Source: Heterocephalus glaber (lineage: Eukaryota > Chordata > Mammalia > Rodentia > Bathyergidae). From it: a stretch of 64,000 nt of DNA. Below, one piece after another: positions 1-11,978 of the stretch; the first letter of the stretch is position 1, and each line of letters begins with the position of its first letter. The stretch lies in contig NW_004624844.1 of NCBI RefSeq assembly GCF_000247695.1, forward strand, positions 1,136,845 to 1,200,844, given 5' to 3'. The translations under genes and the position numbers were made by a program. The notes beneath the pieces were generated by a model. It worked only from the letters and a program-made list of their open reading frames with translations, had not been told where the DNA came from and did no database searches.

Positions 1-484
1 CCCCTCCCCCATCCCTGGTTATGTGTCTCTGGGGCATAGTTAGGATAGTTAGGACATCATCTGGACTTGCAGGTAGATGTATCTTTGGATAGAACCCTGT
101 GTACCCTGTGTATCCTTTGTTAGCGGTGACAGACTGTTGTTCTCACTGTGCTGGGGGAAGAGACTGAGGTGCAGCCCACTCTTCCATGCTGGTGTTATCA
201 ATCAGAGCAGTTCTCTTACTACTCAGGTACTTCACATAAGCACTGTTAGAAGGTACAAGTGTATCAATATCACCAGCTCTGAGGAGTTTGGGTACATTTG
301 TCTTAATATAAGTATCATGTAACTTTTTTTCCTTTTGGCAAAACTACTCTTACCCTTTTTGGTCCAATTGACAGTCTACTGTGAGAATGAGATGACATAT
401 CTACTGTGAGAATAACATAAATGATAGTTTATTTGAAAACTTTTATACTCACTGGTGTTTTATATATTAAGATTAAAAATATAA
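1..484. other. Unassigned sequence
   Basis: I recognise no gene or repeat here. The reading frames are short and have no recognisable domain. Confidence 0.5.
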
Positions 485-560
485 GGGCCAGGGATTTAGC
501 TCAGTGGTGCCACCGCCTGCCTTGCAAGCGCAAGGACCCGAGTTCGATCCCCGGTACCAA

Positions 561-568
<8 letters not shown>
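485..568 (+). mobile_element. ID SINE (tRNA-derived)
   Basis: Full-length ID body. It has the A box (TTTAGCTCAGTGG), the B box (GAGTTCGATCC) and a GGTACC-A(n) 3' end. It is close to the consensus of the copies in this window. These are pol III-derived retroposons moved by LINE-1 machinery and are not tRNA genes. Confidence 0.95.
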
Positions 569-599
<31 letters not shown>

Positions 600-610
600 C
601 ATACATACAC
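569..610 (+). repeat. A-tail grown into (TA)n/(TACA)n microsatellite
   Basis: The ID A-tail continues directly into alternating TA and then CATA units. This is a common way for SINE tails to seed microsatellites. Confidence 0.85.
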
Positions 611-809
611 ACATGCACATCACATCACTCTACTGTGGAGTTAATGTGAATTTTTTAAAAATGGAATTGCAACTACAATTGTATCTAAAAGAACATTCAC
701 TCCTAGTGAGGGTTTACAAAAGCCACTAAAAGAAGACAGTAGATGATGAAAAATGCAAAGAGCCATCATTTTGGAGGTTATTTTTGTTTAAAAATTTTTA
801 GTGCTACTT

Positions 810-899
810 TTTTTTTTTTTTTTTGGTACAGAGGATCATACTTGGGACCTTGTACTTGGGAGCCAGGCGGCAGAAGCACTGAGCTAAATCCCCAGCCCT
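810..899 (-). mobile_element. ID SINE
   Basis: Reads as a T-run, a GGTAC 3' end, then GAGCTAAATCCCCAGCCC. Full length on the minus strand with several substitutions in the B-box half. Confidence 0.92.
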
Positions 900-1112
900 T
901 TAGTGCTTCTTTTGAAAGAGAATTGTTTTTATTACTCTTCTCTTTGTGACTGAAAAGTTGTGTAATAGTAAGCAATATAGAAGCTACTTTTTAACTGCTG
1001 GCAAACTGCTGTAAGTGCACTTTCTTTGATTATACTTCCATTTTATTTTTTGGTTAAACTTGAATTTCTGAAGCCTTTTATGTACCACTGAGCAAATAAT
1101 TTTACTTTTTTC

Positions 1113-1192
1113 TTTTCAGTACTGAGGATCAAGCTCAGGACCTTGTGCTTGGGAGGCAGGTGCAGCGCTACTAAGCTAAATCCCCATACCAT
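1113..1192 (-). mobile_element. ID SINE, diverged
   Basis: Minus-strand ID with a degraded tail and an altered A-box region (CTAAGCTAAATCCCC). It looks older than its neighbour at 810-899. Confidence 0.85.
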
Positions 1193-2190
1193 TTTACTTT
1201 TAAATAAACCAGATTTACATCTTTATTATATTTCTAATTGTTTTAAAATGTACTTGCTAAAGTATCTTCAGTCTTAAAATATAGCTGGGAAACTGTGATG
1301 AGATCCTTTTCCCCCAAATCTAAGCACTAATTTTATTACTTTTTTACATTGCTTATTTTTGAATTCTGTCCCTGACTCACTTTGTTTTGTTTGAGATTTA
1401 AAGTTATTTTCTTACTGTATTTATCATAATTGTTTTAATAATCTGTTTTCTTTAAGTGCAATAAATCCCCAATGGATTGCCTATTCTTTATAATCAGTGA
1501 CTTTGGAGTTTTTCATTACTTGTCTTATTAAAGCTTTGGATTAAAAAAAAATCCCAAGCACACTGCACTTTATGGCCAGGCCTAGAGTGAAGAATTCAGA
1601 AGGCATTTTAAGCGGTAAGTTTCTAAATTCCTTCTTTCTCCTCACAACTTTCCCTAGGCTTTTTAAAGCATATTTTAATGTCATTTAAAATTATGTAACT
1701 TCTCACACTCATCTTGTTTTATTTTTATAATAAGTTAATATTGAAAGCATTTTTTATGAGTATATTCTATACATTGTTCAGTTGAACCTCAGAAGAATTC
1801 ACTAAAGGAAGACCGGCTGATGTTGTTAGACCATTTTATTGAAGTTTCACGGGAGTAGGCAATTTGTAGAACATTCACTCCGCACCAAAGTCAGCTTCTC
1901 GGAGAAACTCCTCCCCTCATCCCTTGCTATGAGAGTAGCCCCAGGCTGTACTCTTCTGTGCTGTGTTTTTATGATCCTTGATTCTCTGTAGGTTGCTGCT
2001 GGGTAAGTACTGACCTGACCAGGTCACAAAATGACCTGGGGACAAAATTCCATCCAAAAAAGCTGATCCAATAGGTGATCAGTTGAGGAAGCTGAATCCA
2101 AAGGAGATGTAGAGGGTAGCTGGTGCAGGAAGGGCCTGGATAGATCACCAGTGAGCAAAAGTAATGTCAGCCAGTGACCGAGCAGAAAGC
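1193..2190. other. AT-rich unassigned sequence
   Basis: Low-GC sequence with no recognised gene or repeat. The short frames carry no domain. Confidence 0.5.
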
Positions 2191-2194
2191 ATTC

Positions 2195-2560
2195 ACCCGC
2201 ACATTTATTCACTCCTTCGGGCAACAAGTGTTTCTTAAGCACCTACTCTGTTTAGTTGCTGGGGTTGCAATATGGACAAAATATACAAAAATGTTTCCTC
2301 TCAGATCTTGGATTCTAGTGGAGGGGACAATAAATAAGAAAAGTATGTAGCATATTAGAAGGTAATGAGTGTTGGATAAAATAATGCAGAGAAAGAGTGC
2401 AGGGCTAGGGTGCAGTTGCAGTAACAAGCCAGGGAAGTGTCACCTCTGAGAAAAGACTTGGAGGAGGTGACACGGGAAGTTTGGAACAAACATAAGGCAC
2501 AAAGCGTAGAAGCTGAGGGAGCCAAGAAGCAGTGGCATCATCGTGAGGCAGACACCAAGA
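2195..2560 (+). mobile_element. Ancient interspersed repeat (L2-like?)
   Basis: Contains the worn motif of an old mammalian repeat: caps of 'ttaagcacctactctg', a 'gctggggttgcaatatgg' stretch, 'attctagtggagggga', then a purine-rich body. The same order of motifs recurs at 8150-9310 and 12640-13130. I am unsure of the family. Confidence 0.45.
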
Positions 2561-3110
2561 GAGCAGCAGCAACAGGTGACACAGAACAGTGCACTCGAAT
2601 TCTAGCTTGGGGCTTTCAGAAAACCAAAGGGAACCAGGGATTTCCCCGGGTGTACCAGACGAGAACCTTAACCTATGAGGGCCTTAAAATCTCTACCTTA
2701 AAACACTCCTCCCATGAGAACCTGCTCTCAAGAACACGTCCCCAAACCACTTTGCTGTCCTCCTCTGATCCTCAGCTGTTCAGCTGTTCTATGATCCCTG
2801 GGAAGCTTGATATCAGGGCTGAAATTTCAGTTTCTCTAATTTCCATAAGTATTCTTTACAAACCAAAGGAACTAAAACCACACCCAGACTCCCTGTGCCC
2901 TGAGGTAGAGTGATTGAGTTTCTGCATCTTGCAATTGAAATTGCAAAACATACCAAAGTCATAGAGCTATCAGCTATGTGGTCCAAAACTGCACCACAGG
3001 GCTGCTATTTCTCCTCCTGTTACTCATGCCCTAGGGGCAAAACCAAAATGAAAAATTAAGGTTTTAAAAAAATATATTTTGAAATCAATTTCTTTAAAAA
3101 TGTCAAAGTG
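2561..3110 (+). other. Unassigned sequence with a 158-codon frame
   Basis: An open frame from 2437 to 2913 runs out of the preceding ancient repeat. Its product has no recognisable domain, and low-complexity repeat sequence explains it better than a gene does. Confidence 0.45.
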
Positions 3111-3195
3111 GGGCTGGGGTGCAGCCCGGGCTAGAGCATTGCTTAGCGCCGACAAGACCCTAGGTTTGATCCCATCGCTGCAGCAAGGGAAAAGG
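3111..3195 (+). mobile_element. Diverged ID-related SINE
   Basis: GGGGCTGGGGTGCAGC start, a recognisable tRNA-like middle and GGTTTGATCCCATCGCTGCAGC end. It differs from the young IDs and resembles the older dID or tRNA-like type. Confidence 0.65.
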
Positions 3196-3282
3196 AGAAA
3201 AAGTGTAAAATATTATATTCTAAAACATAAAAGTGTATAGCATTAATTTTTTAAATGCACACTCAAAACATTATTGAACATT

Positions 3283-3376
3283 TTCTTTTTTTTTTTTTTT
3301 TTGGTACCGGGGATCGAACTCAGGTCCTTGTGCTTGCACAGCAGGTGACGAAACCACTGAGCTAAATCCCCGGCCC
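3283..3376 (-). mobile_element. ID SINE (TTTCG/TGCTGCGC subtype)
   Basis: Full-length minus copy with a clean A-tail. Flanking ATTATTGAAC is duplicated on both sides (about 3270 and 3380). It carries the CACAGCAGGTGACGAAACC variant described in the findings. Confidence 0.95.
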
Positions 3377-4100
3377 CATTATTGAACTTTTTAAGAAGAA
3401 ATATTTAATATTTTTATAAAGAAATCACCGAGTACCCAGGTCATCAGTTTTTACATGTGCTATTTTAATTTCCAACTCCAAATTTCTCTTTCACTGAGGC
3501 AAGTATGAAGATCTGGTCTTCTTTTTAAATATGCTCTCATGATATTATGTAAGTGACATTTTTAAGATTTGTGGGGGAGGTTTTTTTGTTGATTTTTGCC
3601 CCTTATCAGTTCACCATCTAGGCTAATGACTTTGGAGTCCTTTAGACAACAGATTTTTTCCCAAAGCCAACACAGTTTGCATTCATTTGTGTCCCAAGGC
3701 TTTATTTTCCCCAGTCACATTCACAAAATGCTTTTGGTAAACAGGCCAAAGGAAAGATTATAACAAGCAGTATTTGATTTTTCTTTTTTTTCTGTAAAAT
3801 AAGCAGTCTTTTTCTAACAAAACTGACTTCTTTTTCTAGCTGTGATGGTATAGGATTTTAGAGCTAAAAGACCCTTCATCTAGAACAATATCTTCTTTTT
3901 CCTGAGCTCCAAAGAAGCTAAAAAAATCCAACTCTCGAGTTACCACAATTTCAAAGACTAGAATCCAGTCCTCTTGACTACCAGTTAATACAAGCAGAAA
4001 GTATTTGAATATTTGGGGTATCTGTATGTGTATCAGGAGGTATGGTACATAATTTAGGGATAATACAAGTGTATCTCTTAAGCATTAAAAATACTTTAGG
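3377..4100. other. Unassigned sequence
   Basis: AT-rich with T-runs. No gene or repeat recognised. Confidence 0.5.
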
Positions 4101-4102
4101 AG

Positions 4103-4191
4103 GCCCAGGGATTTAGCTCAGTGGCTCCATCGCCTGCCTCGCAAGCGCAAGGACCCGAGTTCAATCCCTGGTACCAAAAAAACCAAAAAAA
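4103..4191 (+). mobile_element. ID SINE, first of a tandem pair
   Basis: Full-length ID. The flanking word ACTTTAG occurs before it, between it and the next ID, and (as ACTTTAAA) after the pair. Confidence 0.94.
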
Positions 4192-4195
4192 CTTT

Positions 4196-4281
4196 AGGGC
4201 TGGGGATTTAGCTCAGTGGTTCCTCTGCCTGCCTGGAAAGCACAAGGTCCCGAGTTCAATCCCTGGTACCAAAAAAAAAAT
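4196..4281 (+). mobile_element. ID SINE, second of a tandem pair
   Basis: Full-length ID in the same direction, starting about 5 bases after the repeated ACTTTAG word. It differs from the first copy at several positions, so it is not a recent tandem duplication. Confidence 0.94.
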
Positions 4282-4384
4282 ACTTTAAAAGCATTATAAT
4301 ATAAAATAAAATATCAGACCAGGTTCCCTAAGTGTTTTCTGGGTTTTTTTGTTTTTGTTTCTTAGTTTTCTCTTTCTTTTTTCT

Positions 4385-4541
4385 TTTCTTTTGGGTGAGT
4401 GGTTTTTTGAGACAGGGTCTCACTGAGCAGTCTAGGCCTTGAACTCACTAAGTGGCCCAGGCTGGTCTCAAACTCCCAGTGATCCTCCTGCCTCAGGCTC
4501 CCAAGTGCTGGAACTGCAGGCACATGCCCCCGGACCCAGCT
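4385..4541 (-). mobile_element. B1 SINE (7SL-derived)
   Basis: Minus-strand B1: GAGACAGGGTCTCACT, then GGCCCAGGCTGGTCTCAAACT and TGATCCTCCTGCCTCAGGC, the reverse complement of the B1 left-to-right order. Confidence 0.92.
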
Positions 4542-4802
4542 GGCATCCCTAATTTCATGATCAATTTACGGTCACTCTTACCTAATATGTTTTGTACTAG
4601 ATAGAGATTCATAAAGGAGGCTAAGTGAAAAGCAAAGTCTTCAAGCAAATTATTTTAAATGCTTCTAATAATATACAATATTTTACAAAATAGAACAGTA
4701 AACTGGCTATGCCAATTTTTATAGTTTTCACCAAGAAAATTTTTCCCATGAGCATTAAATATCAATGCAACATACACTCGAATGGATGTTCCTGAATTAA
4801 AA

Positions 4803-5345
4803 TACTCTGGTTGCAAGTGCCAAAGCCAGTTTGAGCTGGATCAGAGTGGAAAGACTGGATATCTGGAACAAGGTGCGGTAGGTGAGAGCACTGAAGTAAA
4901 AGCTGTTTGAGGGACCTCAGAGACCAGAACCAGAGACCCAAGCAAAGCCAACATGTTTCTTTTTACCCCTTCTGTCACATCTATCTATTCATCTCAGCCT
5001 TATTTTCAATGTGTCTCATGGCAGGCAGATCAGTCTGTTTCACATTATAAGAAGCAGAGCCCTTGGTAGCAAGAGCTATACATCCTCTAGTATATGGATA
5101 GCTCGTGTAGAAAAATACTGAGTGGCTAATACTTTAGGTCACATCGATGTTCAGACACCATGGATCATACAAGAAGACTGGTTGGGATGCAGAGGACTGG
5201 GTATCTTATGGGCAGCTCTCATAATGCAAGGAAATTTACCCTCCAGGACAGGGGTATTATCAAAAGAAGGAGAAGACAAGAACGGGGTAGTGCACAGGAA
5301 AAACAATAGAGATCACTGCGAGACCTGTGCTTCTGTAAGCCTCAT
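4803..5345 (+). mobile_element. Ancient interspersed repeat remnant
   Basis: Begins with GGTTGCAAGTGCCAAAGCC and contains a chain of motifs ('accatggatcatacaag', 'gaaatttaccctccagga', 'gggtattatcaaaag') that I associate with an old mammalian DNA-type repeat. The 81-codon frame at 5122-5367 lies inside it and is unlikely to be a gene. Confidence 0.4.
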
Positions 5346-6863
5346 ATTAGGAAGAGGATTTTTGTGAAATACTTTATTACTCACTCCCATACTTAAATTA
5401 TAACGTAAGTTACTCTTACCCTCATCATTTCATATTAGAAACTTAGACTTAACTTTCTTTCTGGGTTGTTGATGTTCCTCTAAAGACCTACCCAGAAAAA
5501 TTCCTTCAGTATTTTCAGAATAATGGTAGAAAATATGATTTTCCATTTTTACTTGTCATTATATTACGTTCAAAAATTCTAAGTGGAAACATATTTTATT
5601 CAACCTACACTGAAGAGGTAAAATGCTTGATTATCAAATTCATTCTGCATAATGAAATATTCAGGTCTGGTTGAAAAGGCATTAGGTAAGTTACAGAGAA
5701 AGCTCTTTAGTTTCCATTACATGGTATTTCAATAAGGGGCTAGATCCTAGATAATAGCAAGATAGAAAAGAATGTTAAAAACAAGCCAGGTCCAAGTCAT
5801 AAGGTTCCCTTATTATTTTTTTTAATGTTTTCCAGTCATCAGCCTGCACACAAAGGTCAAGATTATTTACTTCAGTGACCATGCAATGTGTTCTGCTCTG
5901 GACTCTTAATGGGGCCAGGACTGAAGTGGCCTTCCTAGTTTCAATTCTCTGGTGGTCAAAAATGGCTCTCTTGTTTATCCACATTAAAAAGAAAAAAAAA
6001 GTCTATGTTCTTGAACAAAATAGGGGCAAACCACACTTGAAAATAAACTCCACCCATCACTCAGCTCCTTCTGCTGTGTCGGTCTTTCCAGCTGCACTGG
6101 CGAGGTGTGTAGAACATCTGTGATTACAGCTGAATGGGAACCCATGAGAAGTACTGCTGCATAAAATCGTAGGAGGCACTAGCAACACAGAAGCAAAGAA
6201 TTGATTTGGTTGTCTGTCGGATAAAGTAGAAAAGGAGAAGAATTGCCTTTTGTATCAATCCAACTTTTCCTCTCCTTCTGAATAAAACATTATTATGTAA
6301 CAAAAGGGCCTTTAAACAATTTCTTTCTTTTCTTAAATTGGCAATGTGACAAACACAGATTGTGTCATCCTGGGTTACAGCCACTTCTTAGGGTGTGGAG
6401 TTACTTGTTTCTGGCACAGTGGATCAGGGAACTCAAAACATGTGACAAGAGCTAGGTTTGTGCCTCCTTTATTTTTATATGAAACTTAGGGACAGAAAAG
6501 AATGAGAAATGTATTTCTCTTTGGGAACCTGAAGAAAAGCCTCAGAATAGCCTTACTTGACTATTTTATTCTGAGCTTTAACTTTCTGTAGGAAAAAAAT
6601 TTTTCAAGTAAACCAATAATATATTCTATTGTCATTCCTAATGATGAAAAAAAAAAATCAATCTAGACTTCCCCATGTAAGGAGTGAAGTGTAGCTGAGC
6701 TGTTCCTGTTGCTCAGCACCCACCTGATAAATGATCTTGAATATCTTGTCTAAAGATACTGTGCCTAGCTGCGTAGGAAAGACAATATCTTACTCTCAAA
6801 GCATTTGGAGATTTTGTGTTCAGGACCAACTTTATCCAGGAACATACACTGTTCTAATGTCAT
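5346..6863. other. Unassigned sequence
   Basis: No gene or mobile element recognised. Short frames on both strands look random. Confidence 0.5.
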
Positions 6864-6868
6864 ACAAT

Positions 6869-7491
6869 TATTATAGACAGCTAAGTTAGGTAAAAATATT
6901 ATAGGCAGCCAAACAGGGCTGACCCCTCAAGGAAGTCAGTGCAGAGGATGAGAACATATTGCAACTGTGGCTGGAGATACATCTGTTAAGGGCTAGGCCT
7001 CGAGATAAAGACAAAATGACCAGGCCTACATACCTGCCCAGCAGATAAGATAATATCACTTGGTCTACTAAAGTCTGGCTAGACATCAGTCATCCAGGTG
7101 GGTGACCAAGACCACCTCATCCATCCCTTCCTAAAACAAGTCTTTCTTCTTTCCATGTACACTTACCACATGACCTGCTTCCCCATTAGATCATTACCTA
7201 AACAGCTATACTTGCCATCTTATTGGTTGGTACCCACGTTGTACCCACCTGGTTATTTTGTACCCACCTTGTGATTTTGCTCTGCAAAACTTCCCTTGAG
7301 AATTGGGTTCATTGACAACCCACTTTTGGATCCCCCCCCCCCGCCCCGTCTCTCAGGAGCTATCTTTCTCAATAAATATTTCCTACTCTTAACCTGAGTT
7401 GTTGCTAAGAATTCATTCTTTGATTTGAAGGAGCACAAACTTGGAATATCTGACATCTAGCCGGTTGAAAGTTATTTTCTCCCACTGTATC
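6869..7491 (+). mobile_element. Solo LTR, family A
   Basis: About 623 bp flanked by ACAAT on both sides (6864-6868 and 7492-7496). Starts near TATTATAGACAGCTAAGTTAG and ends near GACATCTAGCCGGTTGAAAG...TATCA. An AATAAA at about 7371-7376 marks the R region. No internal retroviral genes adjoin it. Five further copies occur in the window. Confidence 0.75.
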
Positions 7492-7496
7492 ACAAT

Positions 7497-8145
7497 GGCC
7501 AAGTTCTAAACACTTTACTTGGAAAAAGGATGGGAATGAGCAGAGGCCTAGGAAAAGACGGTTAATGATTTCTTTGTACAGGCAAGCAAAAGTAGAGGCC
7601 GCCACTGAATCTGAGACCTGGGGACAAAGACAAGGAGGTCACAAGTTTGCTTTCAGTCTAATTGGGAGACAGGAACCCAAACACACACTGAATGCAACCT
7701 GATCCAGACTACAGTTGTAACTAAACTCCACACAAAATGTTACCTAGACCCAGAGGTGAGTCACTGCCAGGTGTCTAGCGAAGGGATCATAGAGGGTTTG
7801 AACTTGAATTGACTCAGAGTGAAGAGTCAGAGTTATCTAGACTGAGAAAAGGGAGAAAAAGCAAAAGAAAGAGTGGATACAGTGGCCAAGAGGTACTGAA
7901 GAACGTGTGGTCTGCAGGAAAATTTTCATATTCTTGCTGTGGCTGCAGGACCAAAGGATCCTTTGAAACTTGGAGTGGAAAAGCCAATGGCCTTCAGAGG
8001 CCAGGTAGAAAATGTGATTGGAGTCACACAGGTTTAGGGGCAAAATGCATTTGCTTTGAGCACTGGAACTGATGGCTCACTCAAGGACTGTAATTTAGAG
8101 ATTTGTCCCTTTCCTCATACTCTTTCCTGTAATGAGGATTCACCA
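7497..8145. other. Unassigned sequence
   Basis: Two overlapping antisense frames of about 68 and 87 codons show no domain. No repeat recognised. Confidence 0.45.
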
Positions 8146-8149
8146 TCAG

Positions 8150-9310
8150 TTTCTTCATTCACTCAGCAAATATTTACTGAGTTCCTCCTAGTCGAAAGTG
8201 GTAGAGTGAATTAAACAAAAAATCTTACCATCATGGAGCTGATAGGGGGAGTGAGTGAGGGGGAGACAGGAAAATATATAAAGGAGTCAAATGTGGAGTT
8301 GTTGGCTAAATGCCATGGAGAAACAAAGGAGAGACCTGTTAGAAAATGAGAGAAAGGTTGAACTGTGTTTAGTGGGATCTGAAAGGGCTGACCGAGAAGG
8401 GAACCACTGAACAAAGTCTGGGAGGTAGTTATGGGGACAGTCATCAGTGAGAAGAGCAAAGCCAGCAGAGGAAACACCCAATGAAACAGAGAGGTGACAT
8501 GCACTGCCAGGGCAGGAGCTAGAGGGAATGGGGTGAGCCTGGTGACTTTGCTCTTCCCAAGTTGAAAAATTTGACTAGTTAGGGGCAGAGGAGTGAGATG
8601 TGGGATTTGTGTTTTTAAAGACTCACTCCGGCTGTTATTTATAGCCAAAATGAATGCTTTGAGTAACGGTAGAAACAAAGAGACCCCTGAGAGGTGAGAC
8701 CTACTACTCAAGACAGACATGGTGGTGACTGTGGTCACAACAGGGTGGTAGGAAGTGGTTGGATTCTAGTTATATGTCAAAAGGAGAACACCAGCATTTC
8801 CTGATAGATTGGATGTGGGATGGGGCGGGGGGAAGGAACCCATGGATAACTCTGAGGTTTGGGAGCTGAGCAATTTAGAATGATATCCTGTTTATTATGC
8901 AGAAGATGATGAGGAGGAAGAGAGAAAAGAGAGAGAAAAGAGCTCAATAACTTGGTTTCAGAAATGTCACCTTTGAGACGTCAGACAACAAGCATAAACT
9001 TAGCAGAATATATGAGTCTGGTAGCAAAGGAAGAGGTTTGGATTGAAAATTGTTAGAATCTGTTGGTGTATCAGGGTGTATATATAATGTTAAAACCAGG
9101 AGACTCAGTGTGATAAACAAAAGCAAGTGTTTCAAGACAGCTCTGTAACATGCCAATACTTAGTGCCTGAGAAGATGAGTAGGAGTTAGCCAGGGAGGCT
9201 GAGAAGGAACAACCAATGAGACCGGAGAAAACCCAGGAGGTTGTGTTATTCTAAAAACTACAAAACGAGTCTCCAAGAAAAGGTGTGATCAACTCGTTAA
9301 GTCTACTAAC
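8150..9310 (+). mobile_element. Long ancient interspersed repeat
   Basis: Same family as 2195-2560 but longer. It starts CAAATATTTACTGAG, passes TCATGGAGCTGATAGG, AAAGACTCACTCCGGCTG and GATTGGATGTGGGA, and ends near GGTGTGATCAACTCG. This motif order matches an old repeat shared by placental mammals whose name I cannot fix. The 175-codon minus-strand frame (8211-8738) is an artefact of its base composition. Confidence 0.55.
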
Positions 9311-9323
9311 ATAACAAGTGATT

Positions 9324-9661
9324 TGTTAGGGTTCTCTAGAGAAACAGAACCAGTAGGATGGATATATTTCTGCAAAGACATTTATTTTAAGAATTCGCTC
9401 CTGTGGATGGCTGAAAAAGCTGATAGTGCAGTTCAAGTGTACAGGCCCTCTGCATACTACAGAATTCCTTCTTGCTTGGAGACATGGCCTTGGGTTCTAT
9501 TCAGGCCTGAGACTGAGTGGATGAGGCCACTTTATGGAGGTCAATGTACTTCACCAAAGTGCAAAGAAAGTTCACCTTCACACAAACAGCTAGGAGAATG
9601 TTTGACCAAATACCTGGCCACCATGGGCCAGCCAAGTTGACACATAAAATTAACCATTACA
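9324..9661 (+). mobile_element. MLT2-like (ERVL) LTR
   Basis: Starts TGTTAGGGTTCTCTAGAG and ends with GTTGACACATAAAATTAACC...ACA, the TG...CA ends and body order of MLT2-type LTRs. It explains the 105-codon frame at 9323-9640. Confidence 0.75.
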
Positions 9662-10515
9662 GTAAGTACTTTCAGGCTGAGACATGACATTGCCATTTCA
9701 CAGCATGGAGGTTACTGGTGACCTTAGGAAGTATAGTTTTTATGAAATGATGGGTGGGGAAAGTGTGACTGGAGGGATTCATAAGAAAACAGGAGGAAGG
9801 TTTCTTTTACAAAACAAAAATACCATGAATTTCTAAGCTCACAGGACATAGGGGAATGAAAATGAAGCAGTGAGTCATAAGCCGCCAGGGCAAGTTGACC
9901 TGGTGCCAGTTGTGCTCAGAAAAGGAGCCTGGGGCCAACATGAGAGACTCATGGAGAAAGATCTCATGAAGCCAGGAAACCAGAATGGGGTCACAGTGGT
10001 CCTTGATGAGTAGGAGGGCATGTGGCTCCACACAGAAAATGAAATTTTATAGAAACACACCCTCAATTTAGGTCTCCAGGATTGCTACAGATTAATATCA
10101 ACTACATATGGGTACATAATCAATAGTTATAAAAACAGAAGCAGGCAAATTCATGAGGGTATCAGAAAGATCAGATTTAGTCCTCTAGGAGTTTTAAATA
10201 TTGTAGTTATTAATGAATAAGGAAGTTATTATAAGAAAACTTTAAAGAAATAAAAGATGGAAACAAAAAGAAGCAAGCGATAAGAGATTCTCCTCTGAGA
10301 GCAGATGAATTTGTAAATAATCTAGATAAAGCATTTGGAAATAAAAAATAGAATTGTTCAATTAAAACAAATCTCAGTTGATTGGTTAAAATGCATATTA
10401 GGCATAGCTAAGTAAACATATTAGTGAATTAGAGGACAGAACTGAAGAAATGATACTAATCACAGCATAGAAGATAAGCAGATGGAATGCATATAAGATT
10501 AAGAAATAGGGAAAT
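9662..10515. other. Unassigned AT-rich sequence
   Basis: No gene recognised. 10080-10510 is A-rich and could be a worn LINE fragment, but I see no diagnostic motif. Confidence 0.4.
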
Positions 10516-10516
10516 A

Positions 10517-11085
10517 GTCACACCAGGTTACTAGGAGGAGACGGAGAAAGTCCATTTATTCTACATGCCAAGCACCAGGCAGCCCGGTGATACAATTTCC
10601 AGGGCCCGGTGCACACTGACCCTGAGCCTGCTGGGCTCCACTAACTCTTAGATTGATCTTGTCACCAGATGGGACCAGGAGCTTCCCCAAAGAGAGGATA
10701 GGGACCTCAGCTCACCCCAGCTGAGGTGGGGTGTGGGTTCACTGACTTTTGTCACACTAAAAGAATTTTTAGGACCTGTCCCTGAGAGGCATAGTGAGGC
10801 TAATTAGGCAGCACTGTAAATAGTCCACAGAGAGAATAGAGAGGGGCCCTCAAGAGAGAGGTGCGCTGTGGTCTGGGTCTCAGGGTATCCTCAAAATGGG
10901 TGAGCTAGGATGTTATTCCTGTTGTCTGTCAGGATACTCATTTAGTGGGCTAAGTTAGAAGAACCAATTGCAGGCATTTGAAGTTGAGAAATGGCGGCCA
11001 CCTAACAGTGCTGCTTTCTCAGGATGGAGGCCTGTGGGAGGGACGGCAATTTACAGGTGAAAAGCATGGGCCCAGCGCTCAATTA
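10517..11085 (-). mobile_element. LTR-like element
   Basis: On the minus strand an AATAAATGGACTTTCTCC word near 10545-10562 looks like a polyadenylation signal followed by U5. The GC-richer body upstream fits a U3. Edges are estimates. Confidence 0.4.
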
Positions 11086-11118
11086 ATAGGCTTATTGAGT
11101 CTTGAAGATATTTCAGGA

Positions 11119-11196
11119 TTTTTTTTTTTTGTACCAGGGATCAAACTCAGGACCTTGCGTTTGTGAGGCAGGTGCAGCACCACCTCCCCTGCCCTG
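11119..11196 (-). mobile_element. ID SINE
   Basis: T-run, GTACCAGGGATCAAACTCAG, then a shortened A-box half ending CCTGCCC. The region before the A box is degraded. Confidence 0.88.
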
Positions 11197-11539
11197 GGGA
11201 TCTTTTTTGAATGAGTTTCCTGGAAGGGAAAAAGGAACTGGAGTAACTACCATTTTTTCTTAAAATTACAATGTGTCCTTTCTCCTTTTTTACTTATCTT
11301 TATTTTATTTTTTTTAATTTATTTATTTTTTTAAAATCCTATTTCAGTCTGATTAGTATTTCCTCCTGTGAGGGATGGAGAGCAAACCATCCAGCCAGCA
11401 GAAGTTCCTCCTGCAAGTTAGCGACAATAAACCTAATGTGGGAACCATGGGGCACTTGCATATTTGGTTAATTTTCATTTTATATTTTGGATCTGGGGAT
11501 TGACAGGGCTTCTCCATTCAGATACATACCTAGCCTTCT

Positions 11540-11604
11540 TTTCTTTTTCTTTCTTTCTTTCTTTTTTCCCCCTTTCGTTTCTTTCTTCCTTTCTTTCTTT
11601 CTTC

Positions 11605-11638
<34 letters not shown>

Positions 11639-11639
11639 C
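11540..11639 (+). repeat. (TTTC)n microsatellite
   Basis: Long pyrimidine tract of TTTC/TTCC units, purest from about 11595 to 11638. It creates meaningless open frames on both strands. Confidence 0.95.
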
Positions 11640-11839
11640 AATTTCATTTTTTTAAAATATAGGGCAGTTACAGCAAACCTATGACACACATGTTATTGTT
11701 TTAAGACAAAAGATTTAAATGTAGAGTTGTTTTTTCTAAACTAAAACCTCAGCATTCAATTTTCATTGCAGTCTTGGGATTTTGTGATATATAAGTGGGT
11801 TTTGGGTTGCAGTTTGGCACTTAGTCTCTAAAAGGTTTG

Positions 11840-11960
11840 CTGTCACCGATATAGGGTCTTACTAAGTCACAAAGTTGCCTAGGTTGATCTTGAACTTGAG
11901 GCCCTCCTGTCTCAGCCTCCCAGAGTGAAGTGATTATAAGGATGTGCCACTACTCCTAGC
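11840..11960 (-). mobile_element. B1 SINE, diverged
   Basis: Minus-strand B1 order: AGGGTCTTACTAAGT, CTAGGTTGATCTTGAACTTG, CTGTCTCAGCCTCCCAGAG, GATGTGCCACTACTCC. Confidence 0.88.
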
Positions 11961-11978
11961 TAAAATGTGCATGTTTTA

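Noticed and set aside
2437..2913. 158-codon open frame
   Set aside because: It begins inside an ancient repeat, has no domain and no splice or promoter context.
8211..8738. 175-codon minus-strand open frame
   Set aside because: It lies wholly antisense to an old interspersed repeat that is low in stop-forming words on that strand, and no domain is seen.
11464..11689. Open frames of Ser/Phe/Leu and Lys/Glu repeats
   Set aside because: They are translations of the (TTTC)n microsatellite.
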